Below are positions 35,323 through 45,134 of a stretch of DNA of 64,000 nt, piece by piece. The first letter of the stretch is position 1. The number at the start of each line of letters is the position of its first letter. Location: NCBI GenBank assembly GCA_013368315.1, contig JAACJM010000011.1, forward strand, positions 1 through 64,000. The letters are read 5' to 3'. A model generated the notes under the pieces. The model worked only from the letters and a program-made list of their open reading frames with translations, had not been told where the DNA came from and did not search any database. A program made the position numbers and the translations under genes. This DNA comes from Tetrapyrgos nigripes (taxonomy: Eukaryota; Basidiomycota; Agaricomycetes; Agaricales; Campanellaceae).

Positions 35323-35765
35323 TTACAGTTCTGTAGTACTACCATTAGAAGAAATAGAGTTAAACATATTTAGCAATTCATTAAGTTTACTGTTGGACAA
35401 CATATAGTCTATTGAAGAAGAGCCAATGTCCACTACGAGACATTCAGCTTCTGTAGGAAGTAACCCCTCTGTAAACAAAAGAAACTTGAGGATCTGCAGG
35501 ACCTCCATAGTGATCTCTGAGAGGCAGTTTTCCAGTGCAAGCCAAAATAGAAGGGGGTACATAGTTTGATGTTCCTGATAAAACACGCAGGTATAAATAC
35601 TGTGAATATCAAGGCAGAAGGGATGCTTTACAGAGGGTCTGGACAACAATGAGCAACAAGGGGTTGAGGACATTGTCCATGATGGTGGGAGTACGAGCCT
35701 TGGCTGGAACAGCAAGACCAGCATACTCAATAAATAGTACTCAATTAAGAACTGGGTCTTCAGAC
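35323..35765 (-). pseudogene. hAT transposase C-terminal remnant
   Basis: The minus-strand stretch MYPLLFWLALENCLSEITME followed by VLQILKFLLFTEGLLPTE resembles the dimerisation end of the hAT transposase at 4974-5324 (FRLALDVLP..., VEVLQILKALYRDDRLNF), but lacks the central PCERVFSSS block. Frames are broken. It belongs to the outer relic, 35137-36827. Confidence 0.6.
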
Positions 35766-36719
35766 TAGGGCTCTCAACTATCCCATACATGTACACATTA
35801 CAGGTACCATAAATACGGTCCATTCCCATACCGTCGCCAAAGTCAGGGTCAGTTGAGATGGTATGGGTATGCTATGGTTATACCCATATTAGACCATACC
35901 GTATACAGCTGGCATGGTCATAATACAGTTACTAAGCTGATGTGCCTTCCTTCTTGACCACCACTACCATATCCACACTCTCAGCAGTCCAAAACTCTTG
36001 ACTCTACAACTTTACCTGCAGTATCTGCACCTATCCCATCTGTTGATGACTCGCCTGTCAAATTTGACTTCCTTTCTCGATATGCCCAGCCAAGTAGCAG
36101 TCCATCTTATCTCCAGGATGAACTGGATGAGTATTTTCAGATCACTTCTTCATGTGCAAAGATGTCAATTGATCCATTAGAATGGTGGTATGCTCAGCGA
36201 GAACAATTCCCTAATCTGTTCCACTTTGCTCATGATGTCTTGTATATTCCCAGTGAGTGCTATTTTTTCTCTTCGAAAGCAGCTATCTCTGAGATTTTCT
36301 TTAGGCTCCACTGTAGCCATTGAGCAAGTTTTCTCTGGAGGACGCGACACTGTTTCTCTTCACCATGCCAGCCTTAAGGCAGACACAATCCAGGCTTTAA
36401 TGGTTGTCAAAGCGCAGCTATAATTGAGATTTTGGGTGATGAGTAGCATTTTTTCTGTTTCTTTTTCACTGCTTTAAGTTAGCTAGATTCCTTGGACGTC
36501 TACATATTCATCTAATGTCTCTGAAGTACATACTTACTACAATTTTACAAACAATTCTTGCTGTATCTTTGTATACCCGTATATGGTCGGTATACGACCC
36601 GTTCCCGTACTGTACCCTTTTTTGTAATGTTCAATACAGTACAGGTATGGAAAATCTGTAATGAATACGACCCATATCAAATACAGTTGTACCCATATAC
36701 GGGACAGTTGAGAGCCCTA
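35766..36719 (+). mobile_element. 954-bp hAT derivative nested in the hAT relic
   Basis: Ends TAGGGCTCTCAACTATCCCA and, reverse complemented, TAGGGCTCTCAACTGTCCCG, flanked by perfect 8-bp duplications CTTCAGAC (35758-35765 and 36720-36727). Subterminal regions are packed with CCATACC / ATATGGGT words. It keeps only the end of a transposase gene on the plus strand. Confidence 0.9.
35998..36423 (+). pseudogene. hAT dimerisation-domain remnant of the nested element
   Basis: Plus-strand exons read FDFLSRYAQPSSSPSYLQDE, LDEYF, DPLEWWYAQREQFPNLFHFA then, after an intron ending near 36307, GSTVAIEQVFSGGRDTVSLH and end at 36423. This is the hAT C-terminal domain (E-x-x-F-S-G-G-R, with EQVFS where most have ERVFS). 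The rest of the transposase is absent, so the element is non-autonomous. Confidence 0.75.
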
Positions 36720-36959
36720 CTTCAGACAAGTCAACTTAGAATAAAATCAAATTGCTACTATATACAGAAGTGATTCGAGCCAGTTTGATTTTCACCAACA
36801 ATTCCAACTCAATTATCAGCAACACTGGCCACAACCTTGCCCATATGTATGGGATGTCTCATAATCATCCAAAAAAGTCCTATTATTAACTAGTGTAGTC
36901 TTGGCCACAACCTCAACCTTGACAACAACAACCAGGGTGAAGGGGTCAGAAACTCAGAG

Positions 36960-37474
36960 TAGTGAAAGGGAGGTTCAGTCCTCAGTCCAGCAAATTTTGA
37001 AATTTACTGGATGCGTCTGACTGCACTGAACTCATAATACATTTCTGACTGGAATTTGGTCCCCAGGGCTTGATTTTTGGGATGTTTGATGTCCACTCAC
37101 ACTGTATACACAGTCTGTATTCATGTCTGTGCAATTACATTATATTTTAGTAGAGCACTTGGGCATATAATGGATGCAGAGACATCCCTCTCTGAGCTGG
37201 AGAGCAGTTTCTGTATACTTCCTTTTTTTGTGCTTTGGCCAGTCTTTTGTCATCAACAGGCCTCAAAGTATTCATTTGCATACAGATAACTACTCAACTT
37301 GTTGCTACCTAGATAAGAAAATTTTATTCAGCTATCTTGGAGACAGAAAAAGTTCAGACACATCTGAACCTTACTTGGACTTGAACTGGACTGAAGTTCA
37401 GCAGATGCAAGGTCTGGTCCGGCATTCAAAAAATTTGGCGCTGAACCAGACTGAACCGGACATTCCTTTCACTA
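36960..37474. mobile_element. 515-bp hAT-type MITE
   Basis: Ends TAGTGAAAGGGAGGTTCAGT and, reverse complemented, TAGTGAAAGGAATGTCCGGT. Flanks ACTCAGAG (36952-36959) and ACTCGGAG (37475-37482) match at 7 of 8 positions. Subterminal GTTCAG / CTGAAC words recur, for example around 37350-37460. No coding capacity. The terminus TAGTGAA is shared with the complete hAT at 40.1 kb, a possible source of transposase. Confidence 0.78.
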
Positions 37475-37716
37475 ACTCGGAGGAGTCTCCCAAGCCCAAC
37501 ATCAGTATTACAAGGCAGGATACAACCAGCACCACCTCCTCCTTGTTGAGCTTCGATGCCCCCTTCCCCTCACCCTTGTCAAACTTCTATGCAAGCCTTT
37601 CCTCCTCCATCTATTTGTGGTTACCATATCCATCATTATGTGTATCCCAGGTATCCAAAGAACCCTGACTCTCCCCTTTCTTTCTCATCCACATAAGTAC
37701 TGTACATAACCCTGCC

Positions 37717-39134
37717 TCACTCTATTGTTTCATTCTTTTTAGAGATCTGAAGAATACAAGGCATCACACACTCCCTAACAAAAAACTCATGAAACCTCGT
37801 ATCATCTGTCAGCTCAGGATGGAAGGTTGTTAGGAAGAGGTTGGATTGGCGGAGGGCAACTATTCCTTGTGTTGTTTCTATTCCAATTCCTTGAGTGTCT
37901 GTTCCTTGAGTGTTTTTGTGGGGGTCTGGGTGGTGGTCTGGGTACAAATTTGGGTTTGCAAGAGTGTGAGTATGAAGTTCTGAGGTAGAGGATGATGATG
38001 AAGAGGTGGAGAGAGAAGGGAGGAATAGCGGCTTGGCATGTGGAATGACATCTGAGGGTAGACAGGCGATTATTTCTATTGATGGTGGCAGTGTTTGTGG
38101 TGGTGAAGGAGAAGAGAAGGAAGACTGGTCGAGGGAGAGGATAACCTAGATAGGTAGAAACGTCAGATGAAAAAAACCACAGACGAAGAACGAAACGAAA
38201 GAGGCAATGAGGACAAGTGAAAAGGGGAAGAGGGAGGAAAACGGAAAACGTGAGAGAAGAAACAAGAAACAACGGAGAACGAAGATTGCAAACCCGAAGA
38301 CCAAGTAGGCACAGAGAAAGAAAATACAGAGAAAAGAAAAGAAAAGACTCACAGGAGCACGTATAAATATCCCCGTAAACGGTGTCTGTGGGTCTCGTAG
38401 ACCAGGTACTTGAAGTGGTGCTTCAAAGGACTCTACCTGTCACAAAACGAGAAAAAAAAAAGATATTAAAAAAACTAAAAAACAGGTAAGGCAGAAAAGG
38501 CTTGCGCTTCTTCAACTCACCTGCGACCCCCACCCGTTCCTCTCGATCACCACACCCATCCCACCCAACAACTCCTGTCCTCCCTTCTTCGCACCTACCA
38601 CAGTTCGGGAAAGTAGTATCGCACCAGCACAGGTTCCCCAAACAGGTTTACGTTGTGCGTGTATAAAGTCTTTGAGAGGTTGGAAGAGACCGGACCGTTG
38701 GGCGACGAGGGATATTGTTGTGGATTCTGTGTTGTGTTGAGGCGGAGAGGAAGGAGACAACGAAAGACGCAACGACGCTCACCTCCTCCAGGAATAATCA
38801 ACGCATGGCATACATCTAAATCCTCCTTTGTTTTAACCAGGACGACACGGACTTTTCTGTCTATTCTCCTCCGAGCCTCGCTCGTCCCATCCATACCTTG
38901 CCTCAAATCCAACCTCTCCAAAGCAGTTTGATGCTCCACAAAAGCACCTTGAAGAGCTGCATCGGGACAGGGAAGGCGATAGCGACGAGATTGCGACAGA
39001 AAAGGAAGCAAAGCGAAGGAGGCGTCAGTACGACTAAACGAGTGACCGCAATGAAGGTATCCACCGAGAATGCCAATTGTTACTTGGATAGTGTCGTTCA
39101 ATCCTGAAGATGGATATCCGGTTCCGTTGAGCAT
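37717..39134 (-). CDS. SNO1: Pyridoxal 5'-phosphate synthase glutaminase subunit
   Basis: Five exons on the minus strand (39134-39065, 38956-38783, 38726-38521, 38436-38353, 38145-37717) join in frame to 963 nt, 320 residues. After a short leader comes [20 protein letters not shown], the N-terminus of the PdxT/SNO family; [19 protein letters not shown] holds the glutamine-binding loop; [15 protein letters not shown] holds the catalytic Cys (GTCAG); and [18 protein letters not shown] holds the catalytic His and Glu. The enzyme releases ammonia from glutamine and passes it to the PdxS/SNZ synthase for vitamin B6 synthesis. A Ser- and His-rich insertion between the Cys and His regions makes it longer than bacterial PdxT, which is usually near 200 residues. 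No defects seen. Symbol follows the yeast homologue. Confidence 0.92.
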
Positions 39135-40103
39135 GGTAGCACTCGTAGTAGGAGGTGTGGTACAAAGTCTTTCCGTTCCGCCGTTCCGTTCCGCGTATCT
39201 GTATCACAATCATTGACACCGTCTCAGCGTTACTTCGGAAAAAGAGATATTTTTTGGTTGGGGCCTAGACAGCGTACATGGCCGCTAGGTTGGCAATGTA
39301 GAAACCGAGGAAGTTCCAAATTGGTTCCAGCGCTATTGGGTGTTTGAAAATGAGGAGTGAAGCGCAGGGTGCAGAGACACAGACGCTGCCTTAAAGCCGT
39401 GACCGCCGTCATAACCGTATAGTTTTCGGTCTTGGCCGTGGTGCCGAATTGAATCCGTGAGAAAGCTGAAAGGTAGTCTAACTCGGCCTTGGCCCCTAAA
39501 GGGCCTCGTAAAAAGGCTACCAACGGCAACGCAGAATCGGATCGTATGCTGAGGAAGGTATTTGTGCAAGTACTTAATGCAAAGCTTTTTCTCGAAGTCA
39601 AGGATGCATGTCAAAATCTCTACTACAAACGAAAGCCTTACACATTGCTGTACACCTTCTAGCAAGGTTTGATTGGAATATCAAACGGTTCTGGATAACT
39701 GCAGAATTCGCCGCACAAGTCATGTCAAGCTCAAGTAGAGAATCACGGACGGCGCCCTCACAAGGCTTTCCCCGAATTTAGGCTGGATGATCCCATTAAA
39801 CTTGCCCGAGCAAATACTAAAACATAGGTGCTCAGCGCTGAAATATCCGTTATAAACATCGTCCTTAGCAATCTGCCTTGCAATACCTTCGAGATGTATA
39901 AGGGAGACTTACTAATTGGCAAGAAAGGATGCCAGCCCATCACCTCCTTGCATCTGAACCCGCAGTAGACAACCATTTACGCCTTCGGTAGACGCCTATT
40001 CATACTCAGGCCATCCTTCTCTTGATTGGCCCTTTTCTCAGCCACATACTCATCAAAGTCATTCTGAAACTGAAATCTCACTAAAGGATCAATCACCTTT
40101 ACA
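39135..40103. other. Interval upstream of SNO1, no firm gene
   Basis: Short open stretches on the minus strand only. Contains one copy of the recurring ACTCGGCC...GGCCTCGTAA motif at 39475-39516. Confidence 0.4.
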
Positions 40104-40111
40104 GGTCCTAC

Positions 40112-43100
40112 TAGTGAAAAGCAGGGGTTTGGGGGGTCATGGGGGGTCACGGGTACGGGTACCACGGGTAAGGGTACGGGTCCGGATTTAGAAACCCCCG
40201 CTGATCCGTACCCGTACCGCAGACCCGTGGTACCCGCCGTTCCCCAACTGCACTGTAGTATGTAAGGACATTATCAACGTTTACCTCATATCCTCTAGGC
40301 GTGATTTAACGGCGACTGTACAGTTTAAACTTTCATTAGCGTACAAATAAAAAAAGCCTAGTCTAATACACGAAGTCTAAAGTCAACCATAACCAAAATG
40401 CCCTCGAAACGAAAATCCCCAGCCAACACCAGCGATTCCGAGCCCGAACAAGCTCAGGCCCAGACCAAAAGGGTCCGCACAATATCTGCTCGTGGTGCCG
40501 AGAGCCAATCTCAACGAAAACCATCCAAACGCGGCACCCATACCACGAAGACCAAGAAACCCACAAACACCAAAAAAATCTCCGCTGGCAGAAAACCCGC
40601 CACTGTGATGTCGGAAGAGGAGGATGAAGAAATGTTTGAAGCGGCAGGGGTAGATGAAGTGGTCGAGGTAGACATAGCCGGAAAGGAAAAAAGTCGCCGC
40701 AGTGTCAAACAGAAGACTGCGACCGGGAAGAGTCATCACTGCGACAACGACAACGACGACAACGACAACGATCTTCCTAACCTGGAAGACGTCGACTCTG
40801 ATGACGAAGGAGAGGAGGTGGAGGATAAGCATGAAAGTGAAATTGAAGTGGTGGACCCCGAGATCTCGCAGGAGGAAGCTGACGCAAAAGAACTGGGTAA
40901 GTAATTTGAAGAAGAATGACAAACACCACAACTCACCAGTGTATAGCTGGGTTGAAGGCCAAATGGCGTAGCCCTGTCTATGCGTTTTTTGACCCCAATC
41001 CCGAAATCGAATATCGCTCAGGCCGTAAATGCGTTATCTTCAAGTGCTCCGGTAAAAACTGCGCAAAACGCGAGCTCGTCCGCTATCTTGACACCCAGGA
41101 TGCCAGTTCTACTAGTAACATGCGTAAGCATGTGAAGGCATGTTGGGGAGCGGAGATCTTGGCACAAGTTGACGAAGCAAAGGATGTTGACGAGGGAAGG
41201 AAAGTGACCGGTACCTTCAAGCGAAGTGGTTCAATCTATGTGGCATTTGAAAAATCTGGAAAACGGAAAGTTACTTACTCGTACCAGCAGCATACAAAGA
41301 CTGAGACACGGTATGTCCTTCTATAATTTCCAAGCTCACTTCTCATTCTTTCCTTCTACTCCTACATAGAGCTGAGATGACGCGATGGGTGGCTGAAAGT
41401 ATGCGCCCTTTCAATATTGTTCAAGACCGAGGGTTCCAGTGTCTGATGAAGACGGGTCGACCACACTATTACATCCCGCATCCTACTACCATTGCCCGTG
41501 ACGTCAAGGAAGTTTTCGCGAAGACTCGGAAACGTGTTGCTAAAATGCTTCAGGTCAGCCTTATTACTATCTGTACGCTCTGAATACTCACCGCCAGTAC
41601 CAGAACACCGAAAGTGATATCAATTGCGGTATTGACACCTGGACCTCGCCAAACCATAAGGCGTTTGCGGCTGTCACCGTGCACTTTGAGCATGAAGGAA
41701 AACTTCTCAGTATGTTACTCGACTTCTTTGAGATTGCAGAGGTGCGTACCTTTCCTGGAAAACCGATGCCTGTCCAACTAAGATGTATTAGTCTCACTCA
41801 GGAGAAAACCTTGCTCGTGCGTTTGGGGACATGCTCGTCGAATTTGGAATCGAGCACAAGCTGCTGAGTGTCACCTGCGACAATGCAAGTAACAACGACA
41901 CCATGATTACAAGCTTGGCCGAGAGGATAGAGACGTTTGCTGGGGCCCCGTCACGTACTCGGTGTTTTGGACATATTATCAACCTGGTCGCTAAGAGCTT
42001 GCTAAAGCCATTCGACGTCTCGAAAGCGAAGGCTAAGGAGGCTGCTGATGAGATTGGCGATGCGATGGATGTGGAAGTTGAAAACATTGTTGATGAGTTG
42101 GCAAAGCTGGCAGAGGGGATCGAGGAAGAGGACTTGCAGGTGCAAAATGAAAATGATGGTGACGTTGACAATTCTGAAGACTTGGTTAATGAGTTGGAGC
42201 TCATGGAGGAGGAGGAGAGGGAGGAGTTGGAAGGCTTTATACAGCCCATAAGGGTGGTTATGGTCAAGGCTAGTATCCATCACTTACTTGGAGGTTAAGC
42301 ACTAATCTGCTCCCTTTCCTCTTTCTCTAGCTTCGCAAAGTTTCTTACAAAATCATCCATTCATCCACTCTGTTACTGCCAGCCTGGAAAGACCTTCTTG
42401 CGACGCTCCCAGATCTGGCTGAGAAGATTATGCCGCATGATGTCAGCACTCGGTGGAACTCCACATATGATATGACCGAATTTGCGGGAGAGTATCGGGA
42501 GGCATACGACAAGATGACGGCCAAACGAGAGAACGGGTTGCGAGACTATGAGCTGAGTGAGGATGAATGGAAAATCGTCTGCCAGCTCACCAAGGTTTTG
42601 AAGGTACGTGTCCGTGACTTCTCAGAGTCACACCTTCCTAATTCGTTCAACTGTTACTCAGATCCTCAAAGATGCTACAGAGTTTTTTTCGAGAGACGAC
42701 TGTCCTAACCTCGCAACAGTCATACCAGCAATGGACGAGATCGATACCAGATTCACTCAATTCACCCTAGATAACACTCTCGACCCTGCAATTCGTGCTG
42801 CGGTAGCTGTTGCTAAAAAGACCCTCAACCGCTACTACGACAAAACGGACCATAGTGAGGTATATCGAATTGCCATGAGTAAGTCCTATTCGATTTGCCT
42901 TGTACTAGCCTATATAACTTTTGTACTCCTAGTTTTTCACCCTCGCCACAAACTTAGCTACTTCAAACAAGCTGGCTGGCACGAAAACTGGATCAAGTCT
43001 GCCGAAGAAATCTGTCGAGCTGAGTTCGAGCGTAAATACAAGGGCCGATTTGAAGCAGAGGTAAAAGAGGTTACGGAGAAAGCTACTGGACAGGAATCAA

Positions 43101-43858
43101 AAGTGAGCATTCGTGTTTTATTGTTCTTTTCAGAGACTTATGGTTTCGTTTATCACAGAACCATTTCGACAATCTCCCAGCATTAGCAGATCCGTCAACT
43201 GCAGAACTTCGTGACGAATTGGATCGCTATTTGAGCACGGATCCTAAGGCTGTCAAGGACGTCATTCAATGGTGGCACAACCACAGCGATGATTATCCTT
43301 GTCTGTCTTGCATGGCTCGGGATTACTTATCTATTCCAGGTACGTTGCAATACATACTGCTTAATTTGCTCGTTAATGATAACGCGATCCACAGCTACAT
43401 CTGTCGCCGTTGAACGTGCCTTTAGTCGCAGTCGCATTCTCATCTCCCATATTCGCAACCGCCTTTCCGCTCAAACTACTCGGAGTCTGATGTGTTTAGG
43501 ATGCTGGTCAAAACTTGGTTTGGTCAAAGATGAAGACGTGTTGAAGACGGCGTCGCTTCCTGAGATAGATCCTGAGCTGGGTGACGAGGATGGTGACTAT
43601 GAGATGCCAGATGGGTGGGATAGAATCTAGTGTAATTGAGTATATTAACACTAATCTTGTAAGTATCTTGTACTACTTAATATTGTATCGAACGTTTGAA
43701 GCAACTGTATACCGCGGGTTACCCGCCAAGGGTGCTGACCCGTACCCTTACCCGTCTGACCCTTCCGAAACCCGTACCCTTCCCACGGGTACGGGTTTGG
43801 ACGGGTAGGGGTACGGGTACAGTCAAAAATACCCGCGGTATACCCCTGCAGTTCACTA
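40112..43858 (+). mobile_element. Complete hAT DNA transposon, 3,747 bp
   Basis: Left end TAGTGAAAAGCAGGGG; right end, reverse complemented, TAGTGAACTGCAGGGG. Perfect 8-bp duplications GGTCCTAC at 40104-40111 and 43859-43866. Subterminal regions are built from ACGGGTACGGGTA repeats on both sides (40130-40240 and 43705-43850), probable transposase-binding arrays. One plus-strand transposase gene, apparently intact. It is a different hAT family from the element at 4.8-8.9 kb, judged by termini and subterminal repeats. Confidence 0.94.
40398..43630 (+). CDS. hAT transposase, BED zinc finger, about ten exons
   Basis: Starts MPSKRKSPANTSDSEPEQ with a Lys-rich, then acidic, disordered N-terminus. 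Exon 1 ends at 40896 and exon 2 begins at 40947 with AGLKAKWRSPVYAFFD. A BED finger follows (CVIFKCSGKNC ... HVKAC). The RNase H-like core is spread over exons with SDINCGIDTWTSPNHKAFAA, LLSVTCDNASNNDTMI, CFGHIINLVAKSLL and an acidic insertion rich in Glu/Asp, then DVSTRWNSTYDM. The last exons carry ARDYLSIP and ATSVAVERAFSRSRILISH, the dimerisation signature, ending GWDRI at 43630. Introns are short GT..AG, no stop in the joined frame by eye. Likely an active or recently active transposase. Confidence 0.9.
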
Positions 43859-44084
43859 GGTCCTACGTACAACACAAAGCATGCAGATCGAGCCGCGGAT
43901 GTGTCCCAAAAACATATCACGCTGTGTCTACGCCTTCTCGTCTTCTGATTGTCAAGTATACTTAATCCTGTTCGAAACGAATGTTTTGAATCTTGGTGTG
44001 ACATGCCAGCACTCCTTTGGTTTCCAGTATGTTTTCTGCACTCTGGATAATTTAGACGACGTGCCAGGACCATAATACCCACAA

Positions 44085-44250
44085 CCTCAAAAACCAACTC
44101 GCATTTCAAGAGACTCATTCCGATGATACCGACGAAACGCGACTGGTTTTTTGTGACAAGTTCACGTACCTCAAATCTCAATTCGACTCTTTCGAAATCT
44201 ACACAGCCTGTGATTCTCCTGGAGGTTCAGACTTTGATGCTACGCCTTAA
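44085..44250 (+). CDS. Terminal exon fragment of an unknown gene
   Basis: Plus-strand stretch NLKNQLAFQETHSDDTDETR followed by LVFCDKFTYLKSQFDSFEIY and ending SDFDATP at a TAA (44248-44250). Composition and codon usage look protein-coding, but upstream exons are not recognisable. It overlaps an alternative open frame on the minus strand. Function unknown. Confidence 0.25.
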
Positions 44251-44258
44251 CGGCCATA

Positions 44259-44399
44259 GATCTACATATGTGATTGTTGAATGTTGAGGTCATTCAATTT
44301 CCTTTTCTATCGGAAAGCGATCTGCATATGTGATTGTTGAATGTTAAGGGTTCATCTCCTTTGCCATCAGAAAGCGATCAATATATGTGATTGTTGAAT
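44259..44399. repeat. Three-copy repeat, about 60-bp period
   Basis: GATCTACATATGTGATTGTT and variants start at 44259, 44319 and 44376, each followed by GAAT, with GAAAGC before the second and third copies. Confidence 0.75.
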
Positions 44400-45134
44400 C
44401 TCATTATCTTTCAAATAAGCATCCGGGGTTGCCGCTGGCAAGGGGGTACTTGTTTACATTGCCTCGCTCACTGACTTGTTACCTGACTCGTTCCCGACTC
44501 GGTCAACTGGTTCTACTGGGGAAAGGTGCCACTGCTTCGCATGGCAAATCACGAGGCCCATTATTGGATAAATAAAATGGTTTCGTATGCAGTAAAAAAT
44601 CAGATAGAGCCCAATATCTCAATGTAATGACGCCTTCAATTATAAATGACCTTGGATTGGGTGGAAGAAGCCATAGTGATTCAGAGAGCGGCTCTTGGTG
44701 ACTTTCGACGGCTACTGAGGGAAGGAAAACACGTCTGAAGCTTGTTGTGGTTGGGCGTGTAGTCGTCGACAGCGGAAAGGACTTGTGACGTACTCACATC
44801 ATATCAAGCGTCAGTTGAAATGGCAGTGTTCGGGCACTTCGGAGCGCTGAGGTGGCGTGTAAAAGTTAGAACCCGTGAGAACCTTTGGTACTCAATTGGG
44901 GGGTCGACATAAGTTAACTCGGCCTACTGGGGTAAAAGGCCATCGCTTCGCATGGCAAGTTACAAGGCCCCATACTTATCAAAATGGTATGAAAATGGTA
45001 CAGATAGTATTTGGAAGTAACTTTTGTAAATGAAGACACAGAAATACAGAACACAGAGTGGAACATATATGGATGAAAGGGGTGTGGGCCAACGAGGCCG
45101 CAGGGTTCAGCCTCGGTTAATTATTCAATAAAAA
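44400..45134. repeat. Short direct repeats downstream of the Helitron gene
   Basis: Two related blocks, about 44514-44580 and 44926-44990, share ACTGGGG, CGCTTCGCATGGCAA or GCTTCGCATGGCAA, and AGGCCC..AT, ending in AAAATGG. The second is preceded by a 24-bp sequence (44902-44925, beginning GGTCGACATAAG) repeated exactly at 55817-55840. The Helitron 3' terminus should lie in this interval, but I could not fix a CTRR end. Confidence 0.5.

Larger units (their letters stand above)
35137..36827. mobile_element. hAT relic with a nested hAT, 1,691 bp
   Basis: Left end TAGTGTTGCCGATAGTCAAG; right end, reverse complemented, CAGTGTTGCTGATAATTGAG. Perfect 8-bp duplications GCCACAAC (35129-35136 and 36828-36835). 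It uses the same TAGTGTTGCC terminus as the complete hAT at 4.8-8.9 kb and carries a remnant of a related transposase, so it is an internally deleted member of that group. A second hAT (35766-36719) sits inside it. Confidence 0.88.
39977..44181 (-). pseudogene. Minus-strand open frame interrupted by the hAT insertion
   Basis: On the minus strand a frame from ATG at 44181 (MRFEVRELVTKNQSRFVG) is open to the hAT right border and reads ...FVLYVGP. Beyond the element, with one copy of the 8-bp duplication removed, the same frame continues VKVIDPLVRFQFQNDFDEYV and stops at 39977: 149 codons in all. No family is recognised, and the opposite strand at 44085-44250 is also gene-like, so chance is possible. 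Listed because the frame is continuous across the target site. Confidence 0.25.

Noticed and set aside
40383..40931. Minus-strand open frame opposite hAT exon 1
   Set aside because: It mirrors the low-complexity acidic/Lys-rich N-terminus of the transposase and includes a poly-Val run from GAC/GTC repeats; shadow frame.
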